DNA of 10,005 nucleotides from Helicobacteraceae bacterium (GTDB lineage Bacteria; Campylobacterota; Campylobacteria; Campylobacterales; Sulfurimonadaceae), in NCBI GenBank assembly GCA_027083665.1, contig JALWNV010000303.1, positions 1 through 10,005 on the forward strand, in the 5' to 3' direction. The translations under genes were made by a program, and so were the position numbers. Below, one piece after another: positions 1 through 7,876 of this stretch; within the stretch, counting starts at the first letter, position 1; the number at the start of each line of letters is the position of its first letter. Below the pieces are notes generated by a model. It did not search any database. It saw only the letters and a program-made list of their open reading frames with translations, and had not been told where the DNA came from.

Positions 1-56
1 CGTGTATAAAGTGCCAGGACGGTTTTGGTCCCGCCGATGTCGCCTGCAAGTATCAT
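1..56 (-). CDS. glk: Glucokinase, N-terminal fragment (runs off left edge)
   Basis: Only the first 18 codons lie in the window. They read MILAGDIGGTKTVLALYT. The DIGGTK segment is the phosphate-binding loop that opens ATP-dependent glucokinases and ROK/Glk-type hexokinases, which phosphorylate glucose to glucose 6-phosphate in the cytosol. The wording LAGDIGGTKT is closer, from memory, to cyanobacterial-type glucokinases than to the E. coli form (VGDIGGTNAR). The start is supported by an AAAAGGAG Shine-Dalgarno five bases upstream (62-69) and by a four-base ATGA overlap with the stop of the upstream phosphorylase-kinase-like gene, so the two are probably translationally coupled. A ROK-family sugar kinase of other specificity is possible because the C-terminal part is not visible. 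Confidence 0.8.
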   Translation of the reverse strand, partial: MILAGDIGGTKTVLALYT

Positions 57-3000
57 GAAAACTCCTTTTGCGATTCCGATGCGGCACCGAGCAGAAAAAG
101 GAACGCCTCTTTGAATGCTGTCTCGGTCTCGCGGGGCGGGGTGCGGTAGAACGCTTCCCATGCCCGGGCACGCTGTTCGTTGTAATCGGTTCCGCCGTGC
201 TTTGTTTCCCATGCGATGCGGACCGCATGGCCGATGAGCACGTCCATCACGAGATCATCCTCGATCCGAAGCTGCGGATTCTGCCGCAGCAGCCACGAGA
301 GGCTTTCAAGCGCCTCGATGTTAAGCTGCCGGTATTCCGGGGCGTCGATGCCCTGCAGCAACGTATCGACACGCAGGGCGAAGTTTTGTTCGCCCGCGGT
401 GGTGTCGAGGGTCTGCTCGGCGCCGATGCGGTTGCCGGTATCGTATTTGTCGCCGATCACCAGACCGCGGCACTGCTGGAGCATGTACCAGACATCTTTG
501 TAGAAACGTGCGGGGAGTTTGCCGATCAGGCCGCTGCGGCTTCGCCACTGCATCCAGTCCCCGTTTTCGCCGGGTGCCGTGATTCGGGGGACGTTTCTGA
601 GGGATTCGGGAGCGCCGAGCCCGGAGCCGTGCAGATTTTCAGCGGCGAGCAGCCGGGCGCTTTCAGTCGAAAACGTTTCGAGGATGGAACGCAGCCGCCG
701 GTAGATTTCGCTGGGGGCCAGTGTCAGCAGCCGTTCGTAGGCTTCACCGAGCGGCAGATCGCTTTCGCGTCCGATCTGCCCGACGAGCAGCTGGACGAAA
801 TACCAGGTCCGCAGTGTCAGCATTCCGTCGAACAGTTCCGGCCGGTTGCGGATGAGGTGCCCCAGATGCAGGACGATCTCCTCGGTCAGGACACGTTCGG
901 CGGTGTTGTTGCCGCAAAATTCGCCGATGGTTCTGACGATGAAGGCGTTTTCGAACGGCCGGCTGAATGTCGCTTGTTCGGAATAGGCCCGTCCCACGGC
1001 CAGGCGTTTTTGGCGCACGACGATATCGAGCAGGACATCCTCGAGGCGCCCGTCGTATTTACCGGTGATTTCGGCAGTACGGCGGACGACGGCCCAGTCG
1101 CGGCAGGCGGCGGCATTGGTATAGAGCTGTTCCGCCGCTGCGGCAAGCGGGGTCCCGGGGCTGACTTCCCAGTCGTCTCCGAAACGCTGCCGTAAAAGCA
1201 GCAGCGCTTGAAGCCGTTCGCAGCGGTTGGGGCTGCCGAGCATCCGCCGGGCGAGAAAACGCTCATCGTGCGCGGCAAGTGCCTCGAGCTGAGGGCGTGT
1301 CAGCGGTATGCCGTGTCGGGTTGTTTCGGTACCGCTGTCGCAGCAGGGAGGTTCGGGAGACGGCTTCAGCGGTGCGGGCTTGAAATCTCCGAGGCGTGCG
1401 AAGCGTTCGACGGCGGCGGCATGCAGCAGGATATGCAGGGGTCCGTTTTGTACGGGGATATCGCCGCAGCGGTCCGAATGGAGCTCGTGAAGCAGGGCCT
1501 CCACCGTTTCCCGGGTGTCGTCGGAAAGCATCTCCTCCGTGACGAAGAACGGCATGAGGGGACGGCCGTTCTGGTCCCAGTTTTCGGCGAGAAACCGCAG
1601 CGAGGAGCGGAAATGCTCGACCAAGAGGGTGTTGTCGTAGCCGAAGTAGAACGATTTCGGATTGAAATGATAGGGGAGAAAAAGGATCCGTTTCGTTCCC
1701 AGAAGGTACAGACGCGCCGTCGTCACGGTCCGGGTCAGCAGCGGCGGACGCCCTGTCAGGCCCAGTTTGCCGTTTTGGCCGATCCGTGTATGCAGCCGTG
1801 TCAGTTCCGAGGCATACGAAAGCTGCAGCGGAGCGACCTCTTCGGCGGTTTCGGCCGTGATGCCAAGGTCGCGAAGGCGCCGGGCGACGGCGGGGCTTTC
1901 GGCCAGGATCGGTACCAGCGGAACGGTTCTACGTTCGTATCCGATTCGCCGCCGGCGGTGCAGCGGGTCGATATCTTCGGCCTCGAGCAGGCCGTCTTGC
2001 ATCATATCCGCCAGCAGCGAGAGGCTTTGCGCCCAGACGAGCGGGATATTTTCGTTGGGCAGCCGGATCCGGCTGCCGGGGTCCGCTTTTTCCGCCGCGA
2101 TACTTTCCCGGGGGACATAATAGAGTTCCGGAAGCAAGGCGGCACCCTCTTTTTCGACAAAGAGCGGTGCGAGTTTCCGTCGCCAGAGGCGGATCGCTTC
2201 GTCGTCGTTTCGCATGAGGGCGTCGAGCAGAAGATAGGTGAAAAACAGAGGCCATTCGGATTCGATATGTTCGAATTTTCGCAGTTCCTCGGGCTCGTAG
2301 TGCAGGCGCGAGCTGTCTTCAAGCACGCTTTGGTGCCCATCGAGCAAAAAACGTTTGCAGCCGTAGTTTCCGGCGAGTTTTCTGACAATCTTTTCCCGTG
2401 TACGTTCGGCCAGCGCTTCGTTTTCGACGGCATAGGCGGGATAGCCGATGACCGACAGCAGCGCGGCATCGGTCTCTTTGGAGAGCGATTCGCGCGGCAG
2501 CAGGCTGTGCAGGGTGAACCGTGCACGGGAAATGTCGCTGGCAACGACATGGATGACGGCTTCGTGCGATGCGACGTCGCCGAAAAGATTGAAACCGTCG
2601 AGGGCTTCGAGTGCGGCTTTGGCCATGCCGACGGAGCTGCAGTTGATCTCGGCGGTACCGCGGTTGATCTTGTTTCCGCGTTCCCAGATACCGTAATCGG
2701 GTGTGCAGTAGGCCCGGCTGATATAGTGGACGAGATTCTGGATAAAGTCGACTTCGTCCGGGGTATAGATCAGCCGCAGCCCCGAGGCGGTCATCTGTGC
2801 GGTCATCAGCAAAAACAAGGAGGTGGCATCGAGCTGCAGGTGTCCCCATTCGTCGTCGCCGACGACGGCGGTTGCGGTCGATGTACCGTATTTGGCATGC
2901 AGGGCGTCGAGCGGATCGAGCGAATATTTGAAGGCTTCGACACGGTCGGCCTGCCGCATCATCGCTCCGAGCAGTCCCCGCATAAGTTTTACGACGCTTT

Positions 3001-3241
3001 GCGAAAGCGTGTAGCTGCGTTCCCCGTCGGGATCGTGCCGCCGGTACGCCAACGCCAGTCCCCAGACGCAGAGGATGCTGTAGACATTGTCGCGTACCCA
3101 GGCGTCGGTATAGTCGCCGTGGGCATTGACGGCGGTGCTGGCGGGCAGCAGTCCCGTCACCGGGTCCTGGCGCGAGAGGATAACGGTATCGACGGTGTGA
3201 AAATACCGCTCGAGCAGCGAGCGGCGGGTTTGCGAATCCAT
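53..3241 (-). CDS. Phosphorylase b kinase regulatory subunit-like protein (GH15-related, 1062 aa)
   Basis: The protein matches the animal phosphorylase kinase alpha/beta regulatory subunits along its length, not only in the GH15-like domain. The N-terminal (alpha/alpha)6-type domain spans about residues 1-430. It contains DAWVRDN (47-52), WGHLQLDATS (132-141), AQMTASG (148-154), GIWERGNK (184-191), SSVGMAKAALEALD (202-215), LLSVIGYPA (261-269), a YEPEEL-to-EWPLF stretch (315-333) and PLVWAQSL (400-407). The later helical half has VLTEEIV (784-790), IRNRPELF (797-804), FYKDVWYMLQQCRG (913-926) and APEYRQLNIEALE (967-979), all with counterparts in PhK alpha. No signal peptide is visible, so it is probably cytosolic. 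The start at 3241 follows GAAGGGGGA (3248-3256) and matches the family N-terminus; a longer in-frame extension would run into pyrH and through the promoters. Bacterial members are usually labelled GH15 family protein and have no established function that I know of. Coupling to glucokinase suggests glucan or glucose metabolism. Family membership is firm; enzymatic activity is uncertain. Confidence 0.9.
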   Translation of the reverse strand: MDSQTRRSLLERYFHTVDTVILSRQDPVTGLLPASTAVNAHGDYTDAWVRDNVYSILCVWGLALAYRRHDPDGERSYTLSQSVVKLMRGLLGAMMRQADRVEAFKYSLDPLDALHAKYGTSTATAVVGDDEWGHLQLDATSLFLLMTAQMTASGLRLIYTPDEVDFIQNLVHYISRAYCTPDYGIWERGNKINRGTAEINCSSVGMAKAALEALDGFNLFGDVASHEAVIHVVASDISRARFTLHSLLPRESLSKETDAALLSVIGYPAYAVENEALAERTREKIVRKLAGNYGCKRFLLDGHQSVLEDSSRLHYEPEELRKFEHIESEWPLFFTYLLLDALMRNDDEAIRLWRRKLAPLFVEKEGAALLPELYYVPRESIAAEKADPGSRIRLPNENIPLVWAQSLSLLADMMQDGLLEAEDIDPLHRRRRIGYERRTVPLVPILAESPAVARRLRDLGITAETAEEVAPLQLSYASELTRLHTRIGQNGKLGLTGRPPLLTRTVTTARLYLLGTKRILFLPYHFNPKSFYFGYDNTLLVEHFRSSLRFLAENWDQNGRPLMPFFVTEEMLSDDTRETVEALLHELHSDRCGDIPVQNGPLHILLHAAAVERFARLGDFKPAPLKPSPEPPCCDSGTETTRHGIPLTRPQLEALAAHDERFLARRMLGSPNRCERLQALLLLRQRFGDDWEVSPGTPLAAAAEQLYTNAAACRDWAVVRRTAEITGKYDGRLEDVLLDIVVRQKRLAVGRAYSEQATFSRPFENAFIVRTIGEFCGNNTAERVLTEEIVLHLGHLIRNRPELFDGMLTLRTWYFVQLLVGQIGRESDLPLGEAYERLLTLAPSEIYRRLRSILETFSTESARLLAAENLHGSGLGAPESLRNVPRITAPGENGDWMQWRSRSGLIGKLPARFYKDVWYMLQQCRGLVIGDKYDTGNRIGAEQTLDTTAGEQNFALRVDTLLQGIDAPEYRQLNIEALESLSWLLRQNPQLRIEDDLVMDVLIGHAVRIAWETKHGGTDYNEQRARAWEAFYRTPPRETETAFKEAFLFLLGAASESQKEFS
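62..69 (-). promoter_or_regulatory. Shine-Dalgarno for glk inside the upstream gene
   Basis: The minus strand reads AAAAGGAG here, five bases before the glk ATG at 56. It sits within the last codons of the upstream gene. This strong site settles the glk start and shows that glk has its own ribosome entry even though its start overlaps the preceding stop. Confidence 0.75.
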
Positions 3242-3283
3242 AAACGTTCCCCCTTCGGAAACTCGGGCTGAAAAATTGCCGGG

Positions 3284-3292
3284 ATGATAGCA
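3284..3292 (-). promoter_or_regulatory. Putative extended -10 promoter for the PhK-like/glk unit
   Basis: The minus strand reads TGCTATCAT, an extended -10 element (TG-N-TATCAT) about 43 bases upstream of the ATG at 3241. No good -35 box lies 16-18 bases upstream (CGTTTT at 3307-3312), which would suit an activator-dependent or TG-dependent promoter. The call rests on motif and position only. Confidence 0.5.
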
Positions 3293-3309
3293 TAACCCAA
3301 CTTCCGAAA

Positions 3310-3344
3310 ACGCTTGGTACGAGGATGAAGGACGCTTGATACGA
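3310..3344. repeat. Tandem 13-bp direct repeat, 22-bp period (candidate operator pair)
   Basis: ACGCTTGGTACGA (3310-3322) is repeated as ACGCTTGATACGA (3332-3344), matching at 12 of 13 positions. The copies start 22 bp apart, about two helical turns, so they lie on the same DNA face. Relative to a start site inferred near 3277 for the minus-strand promoter, their centres fall near -39 and -61, typical activator positions. They also lie upstream of the pyrH promoter. No regulator is identified. Confidence 0.5.
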
Positions 3345-3365
3345 ACGGCGCGGGCGAAACGGTAA

Positions 3366-4187
<822 letters not shown>

Positions 4188-4227
4188 CGGCATTCATCAA
4201 ATCCACCAAGCAACATAAAGGAAGACC

Positions 4228-4452
4228 ATGACAAATATGAGACTCGAAGAGATTACCGCCAAAGCGCTGAAAACCGCCAACATCGACCGTTACCAGCTGG
4301 CGATTGCCGTCGCGCAGCGGGCGAAAGAGCTGGAAAACGGCGCGCAGAGCAAGCTGAATCTGGACCTCAAAACGACCAAGTCCGCCGATCTGGCGCTGAT
4401 GGAGATTGCCGAGGGCCTTGTCGTCATCAAGGGCCTCAAACCCAAAGACTAA
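4228..4452 (+). CDS. rpoZ: DNA-directed RNA polymerase omega subunit
   Basis: A 74-residue protein matches the omega subunit, which wraps the C-terminal tail of beta-prime and helps assemble RNA polymerase. The diagnostic stretch is RLEEITAKALK (5-15) followed by DRYQLAIAVAQRAKEL (20-35), equivalent to the R-(Y/F)-x-L-(V/A)-x-x-(V/A)-x-x-R-A-x-x-L core. The Campylobacterota form is short and ends in EIAEGLVVIKG. The start at 4228 has an AAAGGA Shine-Dalgarno (4217-4222) five bases upstream; an in-frame ATG at 4237 (residue 4) is a possible alternative that would give MRLEEI. The gene sits between pyrH and spoT. Neither candidate N-terminus carries the MAR motif that forms part of ppGpp binding site 1 in E. 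coli. Confidence 0.95.
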   Translation: MTNMRLEEITAKALKTANIDRYQLAIAVAQRAKELENGAQSKLNLDLKTTKSADLALMEIAEGLVVIKGLKPKD

Positions 4453-4468
4453 TTTCTCCCCCCGCACC

Positions 4469-4486
4469 TTGCCGCTTCGGCGGTAT
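4469..4486 (+). other. UUCG-tetraloop hairpin in the rpoZ-spoT gap
   Basis: CCGC (4472-4475), TTCG loop (4476-4479) and GCGG (4480-4483) make a very stable tetraloop hairpin, extended by a G-U and a U-A pair. It begins about 17 bases after the rpoZ stop. The bases that follow (TATCCCC) are not a U-tract, so this is probably not an intrinsic terminator. It may mark RNA processing, stability or a pause between rpoZ and spoT. Confidence 0.55.
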
Positions 4487-4506
4487 CCCCGCATGAAAGA
4501 GCTGTG

Positions 4507-6663
4507 ATGGCAAAAAATATCGATATCGGGCAGGTACAGTCGATTCACGACATCGAGACGGCGACGGCGCTGCTGCACCGTCATGTCGGTTTCGACGAGC
4601 GGATCGAAGACGCCCTGCTGTTCGCCAAAGAGGCGCATGCCCACCAGTCGCGCAAAAGCGGCGAACCTTACGTTGTCCACCCCATCCTCGTCGCCGCCAT
4701 CGTCGCGTCGCTGACCGGTGACGATTCGATGGTGATCGCGGCGCTGCTGCATGATGTCGTCGAGGATACCGATCATACGATCGAAGAGGTGGAGGAACGC
4801 TACGGTGCGGACGTGGCCCATCTGGTTCACGGTTTGACGAAGATCGACGTGATCCGCGATGCGGAGCTGATACCGTCGCATTCGGACGAAAAACTGGTGG
4901 TCTCGGCGCTGACATTCCGAAAGATGCTGCTGGCTTCGATCCGGGATGTGCGGGTGCTGGTGGTCAAACTTTGTGACCGTCTGCACAACATGCTGACGCT
5001 CGACGCCCTGCCCGAAGCGAAACAGCGCCGCATCGCTGAAGAGACACTGGTGGTCTACGCCCCCATCGCGCACCGTCTCGGAATCTCATTTGTGAAGAAT
5101 CTGCTCGAGGATCTCAGTTTCGGCTATGTTTTTCCCGAAGAGAAGCGCAAGATCGACGACTATCTCAAAAGCCACCACCATGACATGGAGGTCCGCCTCA
5201 ACGGCTTTCGGCAGAAGGTGACGCGGCTGATGCAAAAACACGGCATGCGTGTGGTGGATTTCGAGATTCTCAGCCGGATCAAGCACGACTACTCCATCTA
5301 TCTCAAAATGCAGCGCAAGGGAATCAGTATCGACGAGGTACTCGACCTTCTGGCGATCCGGGTACTGGTCAGAGAGCCGATCCAGTGCTACACGGTACTG
5401 GGGCTGGTGCATCTGAATTTCCAGCCGCTTACTACGCGCTTCAAGGACTATATCGCCATTCCGAAGGACAACGGCTATCAGACCCTGCACACGTCGGTAT
5501 TCGACGATACGTCCATCATCGAAGTGCAGATCCGTACCTTCGAGATGCACCATACGGCCGAACTCGGTGTCGCCGCGCACTGGAAATACAAGAGCGGCGG
5601 CAGCGAGATCAACCTCGACTGGTTGCAGAACCTGCAGTATCAGGGCGAATCGGTCGAGGATTTCTACGAGCTGGCCAAGACGGACCTGTACAGCGAAGAT
5701 ATCAGCGTCTTTTCGCCCAAAGGCAAGGCGTTTACGCTGCCGCGCGGCGCAACGGCGCTGGATTTCGCCTATGCGATTCACACGGAAGTCGGCGACCGGG
5801 CGAACAGCTGTCTGGTAAACAAGGCGGAGGTGAGTCTGCTGACCGAACTGCACAACGGCGATATCGTCCGTATCATCACCGCGGACGAACCGGTGTTGCG
5901 CTGCAGCTGGGTCGACGCGGTACGTACTTCGCGTGCCAAGCAGCATATCCGTATCAACTGCAAGCACCGTATCCGTGATATCGATACCCAGACGGGTCTG
6001 CTGATTATGGCGGGGATTATGCAGCTCAATGTCACACGCATCCGTGAATGGCTTCGGTCGCACGAGCGCCTGCAAAACGCCTGGATGATCGCCCGCGACA
6101 TCGACTATCTGCGCGATGTGCTGCACCATTATCTCAAAGAGCTAAAGTCGCACGGACGTTTCGGCGGCTTCTTCGCTTCGCGCCGTTTTAAACTCAAACC
6201 CTACGTGTTCGGTTCGATCGAGGTGTTTTCGAACCATCCGGTCCACGATGTGGTATTCGATTTCTGCTGCCATCCCAAAGCCGGCGACGAGATCGTTGCG
6301 TTCTACAGCGACGGCAAGGCCCATATCCACCACAAGATGTGCCAGCATGCCGCGCAGCTGATCGAGATCGGCGAACCGATGCTGTTCGTGCGCTGGAAGC
6401 AGGAGACGATTTACCATTACCATATGATCGTGAGTATGCAAAACGCCAAAGGCGCGCTGGCGGAGTTTCTGACGTATATGGCCAATCTCGGCGCGGAGAT
6501 CATCAGCATCGAGTTGGGGAAAGAAAAAGAGGAACACATTCAGCTTTGCGAGCTGGAATTTCAGAGTTCGGAAGCGGATATTAATCGCCTGCGCGCTAAA
6601 ATAGAGCAAAAAATCCATATCATACAGTTTATACGGACGGATGACGCATACCGCTCCGTCTGA
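4507..6663 (+). CDS. spoT: Bifunctional (p)ppGpp synthetase/hydrolase (RSH family)
   Basis: This long RelA/SpoT homologue (718 aa) both makes (p)ppGpp from GTP/GDP and ATP and degrades it; in Campylobacterota it is normally the only RSH. The hydrolase HD domain is intact: R49, H58, H82-D83, E86-D87 and the CDRLHN segment (156-161) with D157 and N161. The synthetase domain has [12 protein letters not shown] (257-268), [20 protein letters not shown] (311-330) and [14 protein letters not shown] (339-352). RFKD is the charge signature of bifunctional enzymes rather than of synthetase-only RelA (ExDD). A TGS domain follows at about 399-457, then a helical region, a conserved Cys/His segment (CCHP 587-590, HHKMCQHA 608-615) and a C-terminal ACT domain (about 637-712). 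The start at ATG 4507 has AGAG five bases upstream; the adjacent GTG at 4504 would add one residue. tyrS begins 10 bp downstream. Confidence 0.96.
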   Translation: MAKNIDIGQVQSIHDIETATALLHRHVGFDERIEDALLFAKEAHAHQSRKSGEPYVVHPILVAAIVASLTGDDSMVIAALLHDVVEDTDHTIEEVEERYGADVAHLVHGLTKIDVIRDAELIPSHSDEKLVVSALTFRKMLLASIRDVRVLVVKLCDRLHNMLTLDALPEAKQRRIAEETLVVYAPIAHRLGISFVKNLLEDLSFGYVFPEEKRKIDDYLKSHHHDMEVRLNGFRQKVTRLMQKHGMRVVDFEILSRIKHDYSIYLKMQRKGISIDEVLDLLAIRVLVREPIQCYTVLGLVHLNFQPLTTRFKDYIAIPKDNGYQTLHTSVFDDTSIIEVQIRTFEMHHTAELGVAAHWKYKSGGSEINLDWLQNLQYQGESVEDFYELAKTDLYSEDISVFSPKGKAFTLPRGATALDFAYAIHTEVGDRANSCLVNKAEVSLLTELHNGDIVRIITADEPVLRCSWVDAVRTSRAKQHIRINCKHRIRDIDTQTGLLIMAGIMQLNVTRIREWLRSHERLQNAWMIARDIDYLRDVLHHYLKELKSHGRFGGFFASRRFKLKPYVFGSIEVFSNHPVHDVVFDFCCHPKAGDEIVAFYSDGKAHIHHKMCQHAAQLIEIGEPMLFVRWKQETIYHYHMIVSMQNAKGALAEFLTYMANLGAEIISIELGKEKEEHIQLCELEFQSSEADINRLRAKIEQKIHIIQFIRTDDAYRSV

Positions 6664-6673
6664 GAGGAAGGTC

Positions 6674-7876
6674 ATGACAGTGAACGAAGCATTGGCGGAA
6701 GTACGCCGCGGTACCGCGGAAATTATCGACGAAGAGCGCATAGAAAAGCTGATCGAAAGGGCGGCGGAATCGGGGGAGCCTTTTACCGTCAAGGCCGGTT
6801 TCGATCCGACGGCGCCGGATCTGCATCTGGGGCATACCGTTTTGCTCAACAAGCTGGCGGCTTTTCAGCGTATCGGTGCGCGGGTGCAGTTCATCATCGG
6901 TGACTTTACGGCGCAGATCGGCGATCCGACGGGCAAGAGCGAGACCCGCAAAAAGCTGCTGCCCGAACAGATCGCGGAAAACGCCAAAAGCTACAAAGAG
7001 CAGGTCTTCAAGATCCTCGATCCCGAAAAGACCGACGTACTGTTCAACTCCGAATGGATTGATCCGCTCGGTGCGTCGGGAATGCTGGAGCTGACGACGC
7101 TGATGAACGTCGCGCGGATGCTCGAGCGTGACGACTTCGAAAAGCGCTATAAAAGCGGCACGCCGATCTCCATCAGCGAGTTTATCTATCCGCTGCTGCA
7201 GGGCTTTGACAGCGTGCATCTCGACAGCGATATCGAGATCGGGGGAACGGACCAGAAGTTCAACCTGCTGATGGGACGCCACCTGCAGCGCGCTTACGAC
7301 ACGGGCAAGGAGCAGGCGGTCTTGATGATGCCGATTCTCGAGGGACTCGACGGCGTGCAGAAGATGAGCAAGAGCCTCAACAATTACATCGGTGTCGCGG
7401 AAGCCCCGGGAGAGATGTTCGGCAAAGTGCTCAGCATCTCCGACGAGCTGATGTGGCGATACTACGAGCTGCTCAGCCACCGTACTCTCACCGAGATCGC
7501 GCAGCTCAAAGAGGACGTACAAAGCGGCGAAGCGCATCCGAAAAAGGTCAAAGAGGCACTGGCAATGGAGATCGTCGAGCGGTTTCACTCCGCTGACGCC
7601 GCGCAGGCGGCCAAAGCGGAGTTCGAACGGGTGCATGCCAAGAGCGAACTGCCCAGTGACATGGCCGAGTTTACGCTCGAAGGTCCGATCTGGATCGCCA
7701 AAGCCTTACAGGAGTGCGGCCTGGAAAACTCGACATCGCAGGCCCGTAGAGATATTAAGCAGGGAGCCGTTAAAATTGACCGGGAAAAAGTCAGTGACGA
7801 GCAGATGCAGCTGCAAAGCGGCGAATACATTCTGCAAGTAGGCAAACGGAAATTTGCCAGAGCAAAGGTAGAATAG
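6674..7876 (+). CDS. tyrS: Tyrosyl-tRNA synthetase
   Basis: Class I aminoacyl-tRNA synthetase that charges tRNA-Tyr with tyrosine in the cytosol. The 400-residue length is typical. The Rossmann catalytic domain carries [12 protein letters not shown] (43-54), in which HLGH is the HIGH signature, then [14 protein letters not shown] (76-89), [13 protein letters not shown] (190-202) and KMSKS (230-234) for ATP binding. The C-terminal region from about 335 is the S4-like tRNA-binding domain ([19 protein letters not shown] near 363-381). The layout suits the type 2 TyrRS group (from family knowledge). The ATG at 6674 is preferred because AGGAAGG (6665-6671) precedes it; an in-frame ATG at 6641 lies inside spoT without a good Shine-Dalgarno. 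The stop codon directly abuts the ATG of the next gene. Confidence 0.97.
   Translation: MTVNEALAEVRRGTAEIIDEERIEKLIERAAESGEPFTVKAGFDPTAPDLHLGHTVLLNKLAAFQRIGARVQFIIGDFTAQIGDPTGKSETRKKLLPEQIAENAKSYKEQVFKILDPEKTDVLFNSEWIDPLGASGMLELTTLMNVARMLERDDFEKRYKSGTPISISEFIYPLLQGFDSVHLDSDIEIGGTDQKFNLLMGRHLQRAYDTGKEQAVLMMPILEGLDGVQKMSKSLNNYIGVAEAPGEMFGKVLSISDELMWRYYELLSHRTLTEIAQLKEDVQSGEAHPKKVKEALAMEIVERFHSADAAQAAKAEFERVHAKSELPSDMAEFTLEGPIWIAKALQECGLENSTSQARRDIKQGAVKIDREKVSDEQMQLQSGEYILQVGKRKFARAKVE

Noticed and set aside
68..1195. 375-codon plus-strand open frame antisense to the C-terminal half of the PhK-like gene
   Set aside because: Same shadow effect; the minus-strand reading shows conserved PhK-type blocks in this region and the plus frame shows none.
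1208..3271. 687-codon open frame on the plus strand, antisense to the PhK-like gene
   Set aside because: It is the shadow of a GC-rich gene with strong third-position bias. Its product has no recognisable domain, while the minus strand encodes clear family motifs throughout.
4469..4490. Intrinsic terminator after rpoZ
   Set aside because: The UUCG hairpin is followed by TATCCCC rather than a U-tract, so it is listed only as a hairpin.
5086..6129. 347-codon minus-strand open frame opposite spoT
   Set aside because: It lies wholly within the conserved synthetase and TGS coding region on the other strand and has no domain signature.
6641..6673. Upstream tyrS start overlapping the end of spoT
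   Set aside because: No convincing Shine-Dalgarno precedes it, whereas AGGAAGG precedes the ATG at 6674, which gives the usual protein length.
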